A stretch of 64,000 bases of DNA from the NCBI GenBank assembly GCA_951799425.1, contig OX637407.1, positions 25,665,691 through 25,729,690 of the forward strand, given 5' to 3'. A program made the position numbers and the translations under genes. Of the stretch, positions 22,521 to 34,680 are shown piece after piece (position 1 is the stretch's first letter; each line of letters begins with the position of its first letter). The notes under the pieces are model-generated. The model made no database searches, had not been told where the DNA came from, and saw only the letters and a list, made by a program, of their open reading frames with translations. The DNA comes from Ilex aquifolium. Lineage: Eukaryota > Streptophyta > Magnoliopsida > Aquifoliales > Aquifoliaceae.

Positions 22521-24975
22521 GCCGAATACCTTATCTGCTGCACACACAGACACATATATATATACTAGAAGGAACAAAAGACTGAATCACCAAAAGTTGA
22601 TAGGACTGAGTAATGTATTAGCAATTTGACCTTTATATGTTTTGGAATCTGGCATAAGATCCAAAAAAATGCTGAAAGATGTCTCGGCCAGAACTGGAGC
22701 AACATTGCATATTGTTTTTTAATAAAGATTTTGGGGATTTCTACGTTGGTGATTTTGGGGATTTCTACTGGTAAATGATTTTGGGGATTTCTATGTCTCG
22801 GCCAGAGCTGAAAGATTTTGCACATTGACCTTTATAAGGGTTTTTAGTAGTCTTTTCATTTACCAGCTTTTAATATTTAAGGAGTACTGTTAATATATGT
22901 TATTCCAATTCCCTTCATTTTTCGTCAACCAAAGCAATTGCTCATGAAATGAACTCATCCTCTTTGGACTTTGCAGCATAGCAGCATGTGAAACTTGCAA
23001 TTTGTTTTCTTTGTGGCTAATCAATTGTAAGCATGGTTTTTTATGAAGGTGTATGTCGGTCAAAGATCCATATCTCCAACAAGGTACTCAATGAGTAGTT
23101 TGTTGGTGGTTATGGGCACTTTCTCTGTCATTTTTCATTTTTGTCTATTCTCATTTTTTATAATTTGATATGGTATATGACATTCAGTTGCTTCTCATGT
23201 AGCTCAATTTTTTTTTGATTATTGCACAAGATATAAAATTTTGCTTTTAGTATAAGGAGGGTCTGTAAAAATTTCTAGGCCAAAGAAAATTTATATATAT
23301 ATATATACTACTCATAAAATCAGTAATTGATAAAAACTTTTGATTTCATTTTTTATGCTCAATCAATTAAACAAAGTCAATCATATCCTAACCCATCTTT
23401 TGATTTTAACTTCCATATTTCTTTGATATCATATTAAATCACAAAAGCTAGAACTCATATTAGAGTTGTGTGTTGTTTGGTTCGTTCAAAAAAAAAAATA
23501 TTAGATCCTTTGACTTACAAATCGTTTTTACCTCATAAAATTTTTATCTCACAGGTTCTTAGTTGCATTTAAGTTTTTATGTCTACTTCACCTTGAGTTA
23601 TTAAATTTTTAAAATTGTTTATTTCACTTTTTGACCACTACATCCACATAAAAGTATACTTTAGTCACCATCAAACCACATTATATAAACCATGCACATA
23701 CAACTTTTAAAAAATGTTAATTGTAAGATATTTTAATTTATTTTTAATGTTATTGGTGTAAAATTTTTATCCTAACAAAGGGTTACTTCTTGTTAACTAC
23801 AAAAAAATCTAAAACAGTAGTTGAGAATGGTCCATGTACAACGTACGTGTGCATTAATTAGTCAAATCTAAAGGTTAACTGACGGATGCTCTAACTTGTC
23901 GATCTCTGTTTGTGACTCCAGCTATTTGGTTCATGCAGTTTTGAGGGTACGAGAGGATCTGTTTGTGAACGAGGAGGCTAGTGCTGTTGGAGAATTGGTT
24001 CCACTGGTCTACGATAAAGCTGCTGAGAAAGGCAAGTCCTCCGATTTGGTGTGATTCCATGGTTTGTTAGCATGTATATTCATTTTTCAGTAATGGGTCG
24101 ATCGGCTTAAATCTTAGATAAAATATATTCAAACATTTGTGATTTTATAAATCATTTGAATTTTAAAAATTGATTCTCAAAGATTATGCCATTAATAGAC
24201 AAACTTCATATTATTCAGCCATTTACGTTTTGTGAAGTAACAGTCAGAATTTGTGTGTTATTTAGCCATTGTTGTTTCTTCAAAAATAAAAAAATAAAAA
24301 ATTTGTATTCTTCAAATATTGACGTTTTTTTGAAATATTCATATTTTTTTCCTGTTATGTGTTCTTATATTTTTATGTCTTATATTTTAGCTTTTTATTA
24401 ATTCCTACTAAAACACATCCACATATTTATATCAATATAACCATTAACTCATAAAACAGTGTACAATACATCAACTCAAAATAAAGCATTTAAACTTGAA
24501 CATTCAAAATTAAAGAACCCTCTCAAATATCTTCTAGTTCATTAGCTTGTTTTGATCAAGACAGAAACCAATGCTCTTTTGTATTTTTCAGGTCCGAGTC
24601 ATTGGGAATTGTTGTTGGGATTGTCTTTTTGGTCTTCGCAATTTTGTTTCAGTATTTTAACTTCACATCAGATTCAGTTGTAAGTATATTATATTCCAAT
24701 ATTGTTGCTTCTTTTCTTTTTTCTTAATCTTCCTTTTGTTTTTAAGTCTGCTAATTTTTTTATCATCAATGATTCCATAAATATTAGCACCATGTGTGAT
24801 ATATTGCGCACTATATTACCACATGAGGGAACACAGCAATGTTTGCTACTATATTGTGCACTATGTTAGGCATTAATGTGTTCTTTTGCTTAGCTTCAAT
24901 TGTGTTACATGAATACTCTATTTAATATTGACATGACTATTGTAAAAAAAATTCAGAGGACGTTCAGCAGATACA
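22521..24975. other. Non-coding left part of the Harbinger element
   Basis: AT-rich DNA between the predicted leader and the transposase ATG, probably mostly intron. Three copies of a GATTTTGGGGATTTCTA motif lie at 22727-22795. A possible captured exon is listed separately (23872-24054). Nothing else is recognised. Confidence 0.5.
23872..24054 (+). other. Possible captured coding fragment inside the Harbinger element
   Basis: A 60-codon open stretch of normal base composition stands out from AT-rich surroundings. Its translation looks protein-like (LRVREDLFVNEEASAVGELV, then PLVYDKAAEKGK) and ends in TGA at 24052. I do not recognise the family. It could be a fragment of a host gene picked up by the transposon, or a chance open frame. 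Confidence 0.3.
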
Positions 24976-26358
24976 ATGCCAAACCGTATTGATGACATTG
25001 CTGGATTGATTGTTGTGTTGGATAGGACAAGAAGAGAGATGATAGTAATGTTCTATTTGTTTGTGGTCCTTATAGTTGTGTTGTGGGAAATGGAGAGACA
25101 ATCAAAACCACAATCATCAAACACCTTGTCTAGAAATCGATTGCAATTTGAACACTTGTACCGTCTAATTGGTGATAGTGACATTAATTGCATAGAACAA
25201 CTAAGGATGGATAGACACACTTTTCGTGTTCTTTGTAATTTGGTGGAACAAGTAGGTGGTTTACATCGCACGAGATGTGTAAGCGTTGAAGAAATGGTGG
25301 CTATGTTCCTAAATATATTGGGTCATGATGTGAAGAATAGGCCAATAAAGTTCAACTTTCTTAGATCAGGCGAAACTGTAAGCAGACATTTCAATGCTGT
25401 GTTGAAGTCAGTTATTAAGTTGCATCGTCTGTTATTAACGAGACCCAATCCAGTAACTGAGGACTGTACAGATAACAAGTGGCGATGGTTTAAGGTAATG
25501 AAACCTTACAATTGTGTCATATGTCATTGTATAGAATATTTATGAATGGTAACAAAATATAATTTGTTTTCTTATTTTTTATTTGTAGAATTGCGTAGGT
25601 GCATTAGATGGCACGCACGTTAGAGCAAGGGTACTAATGGTTCACCAAGCCAGATATAGGAATAGACATGGTGACATTTCAACAAATGTCCTTGGTGTGT
25701 GCTCCCAAGAAATGAAATTCATTTATGTCTTGCCCGGTTGGGAAGGGTCGGCTGCTGATTCTAGGATACTACGAGATGCGGTAACCAGGACGAATGGCTT
25801 TAAAGTGGCTCGGGGTAAGTTATGTATGACCACTAGTATTATTTTCTCTAACAGTTAGTAGGAGTGTTCTTACAAAACCACAATTTCAACGCAGGCACCT
25901 ACTACCTAGTGGATGCCGGTTACACAAATGGGGAAGGGTTCTTAGCTCCATTTAGAGGCCAAAGATACCATGTGCAACAGTGGGCCGAAGGGGCAGCTGC
26001 ACCTCGTAATGCTGAAGAACTCTTCAACCTTAGGCATTCAATGGCTAGGAATGTTATAGAACGTTGTTTTGCCTTACTCAAAAATCGCTGGGCAATCCTA
26101 AGGACTCCTTGCCACTACCCAGTACGCACACACAATCGAATCATTGCTGCATGCTGCTTGTTGCATAATTTGATTAGAAATGAAATGACATTTGACCCAG
26201 TGGAAGATGAGTTGCCAGAAGATGGTCAAGCCGATGGTTATGGTGATATAGAGCCGGATGTCATCGACATGGTCGACACATCTAATGAATGGACTGCATT
26301 TAGAAACGAACTAGCCAACAATATGTACAATGATTGGTGTGAGAGTAGGGGTGGCTAA
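24976..26358 (+). CDS. Harbinger DDE transposase (three coding exons)
   Basis: Exons 24976-25494, 25589-25814 and 25895-26358 join in frame (GT-AG introns, phases 0 and 1) to give 402 residues. The N-terminal part carries a helix-turn-helix-like region (FLRSGETVSRHFNAVL) that in this family helps bind DNA. The DDE_4 / HARBI1-type nuclease domain has all three acidic residues: D180 (GALDGTHV), D230 (GSAADSRIL) and E304 (NVIERCFALLKNRW), with YYLVDAGY between. It cuts and rejoins the transposon ends, acting in the nucleus with the Myb-like partner encoded just downstream. The start is the first ATG of the open frame; the true start may be the later Met before ERQSKP, because the residues between are hydrophobic and unlike the family. 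There are no disabling changes. Confidence 0.92.
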
Positions 26359-26527
26359 ATGCTTTACCACTTTTTTAGTAACAGACCAATTAAGTTGTAT
26401 GTATTTCATTTGGGAGAATTTATGTCAACTATTTGTGTTTTCTTATGATTACTTTACCCAAGTGATATATATTCGTGTGTTTGTCGGTTAATTAATGTCA
26501 TTTGGCTTGTACGTATGTAAGTAGGTC

Positions 26528-27553
26528 ATGTCAAGTGTTGGTGCCAGCAGCCAAGTTGAGCGTGGTCCACGCCGAACATGGACAGTTGCGGAGGAGAATT
26601 TTTTGATTCAAGCACTGAAAGAACTATGTGTGAACGGATGGAAGTGTCAGAATGGCACATTTCGCCCGGGTTATCTTCAAACCTTAGAGAACAATTTAAA
26701 GAAAGAATTCCCAACGACTGACCTTAGAGCATCACCGCATATTGAGTCGAAGATCAAAGCATGGAAAAAACAGTACAACTCTTTGTTTTCTATGCTAAGC
26801 ACATCCGGTTTTGGATGGAATGATCGGGAGAAGAAAGTTGATGTTTATGGTGAAGATATATGGGTGGAATACTTGAAGGTTTTACTACTCACTTGCATCC
26901 ATTAATAATAATAAACCTACATAACTTGTATATATTATGCCTTATTAATTTTTCTAATGACAATGTAGAAAGACAAGAATGCCAAGGGGATGCGTGGTAG
27001 ATCTTGGCCATTCTATGATGATTGGGTCCTTATATTTGGGAAAGATAGGGCAACAGGTGAGTTTGCCCAAGGACTAGAGGAAATGATTGAAGATAATTCA
27101 GCTGCTGGGGATGTCCCTGATGATGCCAATGTAGAGGCTCATCCAATTGGGGGAACGGATGATGTTAGCCACTCTCAAAGTGTGAATGTCACCCCACAGA
27201 CACGCAAGACCAAAAAAAGAAAATCTAGTGATATAAGCGATTCAATGGCTACAAGTCTTTCCCAGATATGTAAGGTATTTGGTGATTATGTTGTTTCAAG
27301 CGAGAACCAACTAGCAAGCATTGCACAAAGAGTAGGCTACGAGCAAGATGCATCTACAAGTAGACGTGCCATCCTAGCAGAGTTGTCGAAAATAGATGGC
27401 CTCACAATGGCAAACCGACACGAGGCAGCATACAAAATTGCTTCAGATAACATAAAAGTTGACATTTTCTTTAGCTTGCCTGTGGAAGAGCGACCACTCT
27501 GGGTTGGTAGCATACTGTGGCCTGATTTAGATGTTTATCAAGGTCGTATGTAA
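26528..27553 (+). CDS. Harbinger SANT/Myb-like protein (ORF1 partner)
   Basis: Exons 26528-26878 and 26969-27553 join in phase 0 to encode 311 residues. Residues about 15-100 form a Myb/SANT-like DNA-binding domain of the Myb_DNA-bind_3 kind (TWTVAEENFLIQAL, KIKAWKKQYNSLFSML, SGFGWNDREKKV). A basic patch (RKTKKRKSS, near residue 190) is a likely nuclear signal, and the C-terminus (KIDGLTMANRHEAAYKIASD, then FFSLPVEERPLWV) is the segment common in plant relatives. In PIF/Harbinger elements the Myb-like protein binds the transposon ends and brings the transposase to the nucleus. The gene lies 170 bases after the transposase stop on the same strand. Intact. Confidence 0.9.
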
Positions 27554-27763
27554 AGTTACTCGTGCCCTTCTTGTGAACTAAATTTTGGTTGACCCATGTG
27601 TCACAATTTTTTTGCAACTAATGTATGATGTGGATGTTTTGGATGTTTGACTTTTTAATTAGATGTTTCACTTTAATGTTTTGCTTGTATGTTGTTCACT
27701 TATTATGGATGATGACTTGAAAATACTTTTTTTTTTTTGGAATTGTTGTGGTATTAGTACACA

Positions 27764-28356
27764 ATGAAGCTACCCGACATGACTGAGGATGAAGTTGATG
27801 TCATGCTAGACTTATTAGTTGACTTTAAGAATCGTGGGAAATTACCTATAGCTGGCAGGTATTCTGAAAGACTGCTTGATGCACTGTTTACACGTATACA
27901 ACGAAGGATGCCTAGGTTTCAACTGTCATTGAGTGATATGTTGAGGATAATCATTTTCTGGGAGCGTCAATATAATAGCATTGCTGAGATGTTAAACAGT
28001 GGCATGTTTGTTTGGAACACACAGACATCGTGTGTTGTTGAAGGCCCATCGCCCGGTGGTTTGGATTCCATTCAAGTTAGTGATTCTAATTAATTTGTTT
28101 CACGTTTGTATAGATAGGGAGAAATTTCTGAATGTTGGTAATTTTATAGTTTCACTTTACACATTTTTTACAGGATGATGGCTTTGCCTGTAACTATTGT
28201 TTGGATCCTTGTCCAAACTTTCCATTGTTGGAAATAATTTTCAAGAACGATGTACCGACTTCAAGCCAACTACGCATTGATAGCAGTGTTGGATCATGCC
28301 CATCCGTAAATTCGAGGCGGAAGGAACTGGATGTCATAGTTATTGATGATGATTGA
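27764..28356 (+). CDS. Third Harbinger gene: diverged SANT/Myb-like protein
   Basis: An ATG at 27764 opens 104 codons to a GTTAGT donor at 28076. A T-rich acceptor (TTTTTTACAG, 28173) restores the frame through 28356, giving 164 residues. The first ~90 residues align along their length with the SANT/Myb-like domain of the gene 210 bases upstream: the positions of W-KKQYNSLFSMLSTSGFGW are filled here by W-ERQYNSIAEMLNSGMFVW. The first Trp of the domain is lost, and the long basic C-terminus is replaced by a short Cys-containing tail (DDGFACNYCLDPCPNF) with an acidic end (VIVIDDD). I infer a duplicated, diverged copy of the partner gene. Its role is unknown; it might modulate or compete with the full-length protein. 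An intact frame and intron argue against random decay. Confidence 0.65.
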
Positions 28357-30214
28357 CCTCGTCCTTTGTCATGTAACAAACATTTCGAATGTTTCTCGGG
28401 GTGTATTTACGTTCAGTTTGATTATGCCAAATGAATGTTGCCGCATGTTGTTATGTATTATGCTAAGCACATTAATTTCACTTGTTATTGTTATCAAATA
28501 TTCACCACGGTGCCTTATGTTTTGTTGTATTTTTGTATAAGGCAACATTTATTACAATTACGTACGTATAATTCGTAACCATTATGTTTTTCTATGGGGA
28601 TTGTACCAATATGGCTTTTGATTAGCGCGCTGATGTACGAGCTTGTTCTGCCAATGTGAAATGACTTTGTACTGATATAATTTGTAATTTTGTACTGGTA
28701 TGTTTATGTAGTGGATTTGGTTTTGAGGTTTTTGCATTTTGTATAGGAATATATATTTTTCTCAAATCTGTTGATTGTGGAGTATACAGGAAGTTTAAGG
28801 CGAAAAATTTGTGTACTCTGAATAATGGCTGAATTGTTGTTGTTAATTTGGTATGATTTTGAAATTTGGAGTTTCAGTGGCATTTTTTGATTACATTGAC
28901 CTGGATTGTGTTTGTTCTGCCAGATCTGATTTTTGGAGTTTTGTGTATAGCTGCATCATCACTTCTTCTGGTCATGACCTTTCTGGTTTTGTGAATTAGC
29001 TAAGGAGGCTTAAGAGTGATTTTGCTTAAAAACCTGCTAAAAATCCAGCTGAAATCCAGGTGAAAAACCAGCTGGACAGTATCGTTGAACAGCCTAAAAA
29101 ATCAGGTGAAAGAAATCCAATTGTAGCAGCAACTAAAAAAGCACATGAACAGTCACATAAACAGTGACCTGAACAGTGACATGAATACCAAAATAGACTA
29201 CAACCAGCTGGAACTCCTCCACAGGCGAACAGAGCTGCTAATGTTACTACCTCAGTATATTTATGGGGCAAATAATTGAGCCAGCTGAAATTCTGCTGCC
29301 CGAAAATCTGCTGCAAGAAGAAGCAGCCCACTCCATTTAGTTACAATCAATAAATTTCCTACTACAAAAAGAATTAAAGACAAGAAAGATCTCATATACA
29401 TATAAAACAGTCCCCAAAATGCAAATTTTAGCCCCATCTATTCACTATTTTTTCTCTCAAATAAAACAGAACTTAATTATATATAAACAGCTATATGAAA
29501 AAAAAAAAAAAAACTGAGACTACTCTTTAGCTAGTTTAGCTTTAACAATTTATTTGTTTTCTTTATTTTTAAATGTATTATGATGTAATTGCATGCATTT
29601 TTATTTATTTATTTTGTTTTACTCATAATGTATTTAGATGCATGTCGAGGTAAGGTACATACGTCCCCCTCGGTAGGTGTAATTTATTTTCAAAATCAAT
29701 AAAATTTGTGTTGGATGCCGGTTTTGTAATTAATTTTTTCCCAGTCATGTGTTGGGGACTACTTTTATATTTTCATTGTTTTGGTTGCTTTATCATATTG
29801 TTTTAAGGCATGGTTGTTTGCCTTTCTCCCATTGTAATTAATTTTTAAGAAATAAAATAAAGTGTTGATTTGTTTGAAAAAAAAGTATTAACTTTTCTAA
29901 AAAAAAATTTATTTTATTTTTATATTTTTTTATGTATATGTGAAAATTTAAAAATTTTATTATGATAATTCATCAATCCAAACATGGGATAGGATTTGAA
30001 TGGATAGAATCATGGGTATAATGGTAAACTACTACAAATTATTTGTGTAACCTATGGGGCCCACTGAATTACACCTTTGTTTGCCAAACAAAGGTTAGGA
30101 TTGGATATATTTCAAGGTTAGGGTTTTAAAGTGGATGAGTGGGTTTGGATTGGATGGGTTAGGATATAAAAAAAGATAACCTATCCTATCCAGTCCAGCT
30201 ATCCAAACACACCC
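28357..30214. other. Non-coding right part of the Harbinger element
   Basis: AT-rich DNA with no gene. A Gln/Lys-coding CCAGCTGAAA motif recurs near 29035-29300, an A17 run lies near 29498, and TATAGAATCATGGG-type subterminal motifs precede the right inverted repeat at about 30180-30214. Confidence 0.55.
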
Positions 30215-30217
30215 TTA

Positions 30218-30219
30218 AC

Positions 30220-30262
<43 letters not shown>

Positions 30263-31257
30263 GAATGACTAACCCTGGTTAGATCAAATGACTCTCTTTC
30301 GCAAACCCTAGTTATCCTCTCTCTCTCTCGATTTAGAAGAGTCTAGAACAAGGAATCGTGGCCGTTGATTTGGGAAAGGGTGAAGAGATATAGGCGGTTC
30401 ATTTGGGAGGTGACGTGGAGATAAGTCATTGGTCAGTGACGTGGCGGTCTAAGCGCTGAAAAGGGTATGGCAGCGAATGGGCGTTTTTACTATTTCTGTC
30501 ACCCAATTGACCATTTGACCTGACCGAGAGCCAGTACGACGTTTTATTCAATGTATCACGCGTGAAGGGATGGACAATGAATTGCAGTGGACCCACCGGC
30601 AAAAATATTTGCGGCTTGATTGTTTGCGAGATATATGAGGTATTTTTTATTTAAAAAAATTATTTTAAATTGTTTTCTTGTATTATTTTTTAAGCGTATA
30701 ATATCACAGATTTTTTAAAAAAAAATTATTTTAAATTTTTTCTTTATATTATGTTTTAGCGTACGGTGTAACCGATTTTTAAAAAAAAAAATTTAAAATT
30801 TTTTTACGGTGTCACCAATTCATATCATCGAATTCTTTATTTTTTATGTGAATTTTTTATACTATTCAGAATTTTTTGAGTATAAATTGTCATACCATGT
30901 ATTATACAAAATATTGTGCAAAAACATTACACAAACGAAATAATGAAATATATGATGTTAAGGGTAAAATTATATATTTGTTATATAAGATGTGATAGAA
31001 TAAATGATTGTTTGTGGGACCCACTATAATACCTATTGAACAAACAAATATTGGAGGAGATTGAAATTCTTTTTATTATCGGTATTAATTTTCGTTGATA
31101 TTAAAAATGTAAGAAATATATTTTTTAATCAATACGTGACAATACTCAAACCAACCATGCCCTTGGTACATTTGGATTTATCTAAGGTTGGATGGGCGTG
31201 GGCAAAATGGGTAAATTACACCAACACCATGACCAACTGAAGTTTATCTTTATTTTT
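30218..31257. other. Intergenic right of Harbinger element
   Basis: Begins with a (CT)n microsatellite at 30222-30261, then unique DNA, then an imperfect tandem duplication of T/A-rich sequence with GCGTA motifs near 30640-30830. No gene seen. Confidence 0.5.
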
Positions 31258-31665
31258 AGGGTAAATTGTATTTTATACCCTCATTGGTCCCTAACCTATC
31301 AAGTTAATGGATCAAGTCCTTAAATTTTAAAATTTATTTCAACTAAGTCATTCAGTTTGAATTTGTCCACAATTTTGAAAGAAAAGAGTTACAGGAGTGT
31401 AACGTGATCCAATTATGGAATTAATTTTTAATAAATTGGTTCTAAAGTTAGAGTTTATGCATTAAAGTTGGTCAAAATTATATATGTGATTGAGACACGT
31501 AATGCTCATGCGATGCTTTTTCATCATAATTGCTGATGAATTTTGACATAGATAGTTAATTGAAACTAATTGTGAAATTTAAGGACTTGATTGTTGTAAT
31601 TGATAGTTAAAGGACCAAATAAAAATTTAGTGTAAACTTTGAGGGTATAAATTATAATTTACCCT
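31258..31665. mobile_element. Small MITE, 408 bp, 26-bp inverted termini
   Basis: AGGGTAAATTGTATTTTATA followed by CCCTCA at 31258-31283 matches the reverse of the right end (31640-31665) at 23 of 26 positions. It is non-coding. Flanks are A/T runs, so the target duplication cannot be read. Confidence 0.75.
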
Positions 31666-33250
31666 TTTTTTTTTTTTTTTAAATCAAAGATTCTGTAGTT
31701 TTAATTTCTGTTAACAAAGATGAATAAACTCAAATCCGGATTGCTTACTAGATAAGGGCATTCACCAGGAGTTGCCTTGTTTATGTGATCAAAACAGATT
31801 TCCATATCTATTCGAGATGGTTAATCCTATTTTAAGAGAGTGAAAATTATCGGTTCAAATCTGTTATCTAACAGTTGTACCGATAATAATAACAAAAATA
31901 AAATGTGATAAGAATAGGAAACAATATGTATATAACTCATCTATAAACATATGCAAATTACAAAATCAAACACGGCATGACCGTGTTACTCCGCCAATTC
32001 TACAATACTATAAATTCTCAATTTAAAAGTCCTAATTTTATAATAAATTATCTCTATTGTAAATTGATGTTGATATGCCTTTAGATTAAATTGGATTCTA
32101 AATTATGAAATACCAAATAATGTGGGCTTCTAAATTAATCCAAAAGGTGGTGGTGGGTGGGTACGTGTGCGAGGCGGCAGTGTTTGTGAACTTTGTCGGA
32201 AGAAAGGCCGTGCAGGGCGGTCGGAGATAGGGGTTTTGGTCCCCTACATGCTGAGTCACCACCTCCATATGCAGTTAGGTTCAACGTATACTGTTGCTCT
32301 GTAAATCAAATATATATGTGCCTCCATACAGTCAACCTACGAGCCAAGACTGCACGTGAGAGTGGCTCGTGGGATCCAGTCGGTATTATCCTGTCACGTG
32401 CTATGTCGGTCCCACTATATTTGTTTTGCTTATCCTTTTTCACCCCGCCCATACATACTTTTTATACATTGTTCCCCTAAAGGCGTTTTAGGATAATAAC
32501 AAAATGGCTCTACAAAGTTTAGGTCACATTCAATCAACTCCCTCAAGTTTTAGTTTTAACAATATCCCCCCTCAAAGTTTGAATCTTTGTAAATTAAATC
32601 AAGTTGTTAATTTTCATAGTGAAAAATGAAAAAAAACATTCATTCGCAAATCATATGATTTTAAATTCTACAAAGAGACAAGATCATCCCTCACATCATT
32701 TTATCTTGGGAAAAATAATGAGGAGTTTTCTGATGTGAGGAAAAATTTTCAATTCAGGGTAAGTTTCTCTTTTCAAAAAATCTGAGATCACGTGACTTAA
32801 TTTTCATTATTTTTCATTGTCGAAAACTAACAATTTGAGTTAATTAAAAAATGTACAAGCTTTGAGAGGATAATTTGTTAAATTTCAAACTAGAGGGAAG
32901 TGATTGTAACTTGATCCAAACTTGAACGAGACATTTTATAATTCACCCATAATAATAACAAGGAAAATCTCAGTTTACACCATAAAAGATTTAAAATTTT
33001 TTATTTTATCCTTTGAAAAATTAAATTTCTTACATTGCATGTTGAATATATTAAAAAAATTGTAACGTGGCTCTTTTATTAGTTTTCTTTGCTTGTTCCT
33101 AAAAAATCATCCCATTAATATTAACGGAATAAGTAACAAAAAATAATGAAAGGGTCACATTAACAAAAGGATACAATTTGAGAAATCTAATTTTTAAAGG
33201 TGTAAAGTAATTTTTTTTAATCTTTTGAAATACAAATTACAATTTATCTA
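31666..33250. other. Intergenic, no supported gene
   Basis: AT-rich DNA. A plus-strand frame at 32193-32480 has no recognisable domain and atypical content. Weak inverted similarity between 32490-32580 and 32860-32950 suggests an old MITE, but I cannot define it. Confidence 0.45.
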
Positions 33251-33261
33251 ATTTTTTTTTT

Positions 33262-33530
33262 TAATTCAATGGCTAGGGTGTCCGGGCTAGCTTATGCGCA
33301 CCTCGACTAATCTTCTCCTTGGTCCGGTTAAATTCGCTCAGTTATTTAACTGTTTTTACACATTGCCAATTTGATAAAATCCCTTGAGGTCAGACCATAA
33401 GAGATTTATCCCTCGTGAATATCCTAATTCCGACATGGATGATCTGTTTTTAAATAAATTGAGAAAATAATTAATTAAGGTGCACGTAAACTAGTACAAA
33501 CTCTCCTCATCATTGAAAAAAAAGAAAAAA
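33262..33530 (+). mobile_element. SINE-like element sharing its 3' half with the SINE at 63.6 kb
   Basis: From about 33379 (CCCTTGAGGTCAGACCATAA) to the A-rich tail at 33515-33536 this matches 63671-63830, tail included. Its first ~110 bases (GGCTAGGGTGTCCGGGCTAG and on) differ from the tRNA-like head of that copy. I see no clear target duplication. Confidence 0.6.
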
Positions 33531-33536
33531 AAAACA

Positions 33537-34663
33537 AGAGTACTTGTAACAAAAACTTTCCACTAGTTCCTATGTTTTGTCAAAATTAAAAAAAGGTCAA
33601 CATATTTTTGGCTTTAGTGTATCAAAGTCATGGTTCATGGTCCATTACAACAACCCGCCAAGTAAAAAACACCACTTAAGATGACAAAATTTTAGAAAAT
33701 GGTTAGCATTACTTAAGAATGGAGTTTCAATTTGTTCTAGCAAATTTTTCTCGGATCCGATGGGATGGATCTTCTTATGACCCATCCCCTAAGCCGAGAT
33801 TCATTATATGTTTGGGAAAAAGGAAGCCGGTCCTTTTGTAGGACTTATTTGAGAAAAAGTTCAACTAAAAAAATATTTTAAATATAAGTCCACTTTGAAG
33901 GAAAATGGCGATAGTACTCTTAAGCACAATTACAGATCCTTCAAAAACGGTTAAGGAAATCAAAAAATCATAGCCCTAATTAAACGCCAAGCGGTCACTA
34001 CTCCCCCTCAAAAAACGGACGTCGGATCCATTAACGGACGAGAAATCTCGTTGATTTTGTTGATTTGTAATTTGAAAAACAAATCTAGTCAATTTTCAGT
34101 ATTCCATCTCTTGTGGATTCATGGAAGTAAGTGTCAAAAAACTACTTCAACGTGGAATAAAAGATTAAAGAACATAGCATCTAAGTGGTTTGAAGCTTCC
34201 ACCGTCGGAACTACTGGTTTGAAAGCTTCCATCGTCAGAACTATTAATTTGTTATAGTCACACTCTTTGAGTAATTTGTCACGTTGTTTAATACGTTGTC
34301 ACATTATTTTTGAGTATATTATCATATTGTTTTTCAATAACATATCACACTTTTTGAATAACTTGTCACATTGTTCAATATATTTTTACATTATTTTTGA
34401 GTGTGATAGTCACGCTTAGTGTATGTTGAGTGTTTTATGAATTGGGATCAAACTCCATGCCTGTGTTCCAAATTAGTAGAAGTAAAACAAACATCTATCC
34501 ACCTTCGAACAAAAAGTATCATTTATCCCCATCACAAAGACTCATTTGACTCGCGCTTATAAAGTGTTAATATTTCAATCACGAAGATTGTCATTGTTCG
34601 ATTGAGTATGCAAATTTTTTACTCGACGTTGAATCATATAAATTCCTAAAGCTATAGTTTTAT
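33537..34663. other. Intergenic, nothing recognised
   Basis: AT-rich DNA with a few CACATTGTT/TCACATT repeats near 34260-34420. No gene. Confidence 0.45.
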
Positions 34664-34680
34664 TTAAGTTGATCAATGTT

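Larger units (their letters stand above)
21860..30214 (+). mobile_element. PIF/Harbinger DNA transposon, 8.35 kb, candidate autonomous
   Basis: TTA at 21857-21859 and at 30215-30217 flanks termini that match in inverted orientation at 13 of 16 bases (GGGGGCGTTTGGGTAG; right end reversed GGGTGTGTTTGGATAG). Further in, both ends hold TGGATAGGATA and GGGACCCA/TGGGGCCCA motifs. Inside are three plus-strand genes: a DDE transposase, a SANT/Myb-like protein and a third related protein, all with open frames and intact splice sites. A 3-bp TTA target, a separate transposase and a Myb-like gene are diagnostic of PIF/Harbinger. It is longer than most plant members, mostly because of 2.7 kb of non-coding DNA before the transposase, which may include other insertions. 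Confidence 0.8.

Noticed and set aside
22307..22585. Frames rich in Thr-His and Cys-Val repeats
   Set aside because: Products of the TG/CA microsatellite.
29498..29516. A17 run as possible end of a retrotransposed copy
   Set aside because: No target duplication or recognisable body upstream.
32193..32480. 95-codon plus-strand frame
   Set aside because: No domain, no neighbouring exon, no sign of selection; probably chance.
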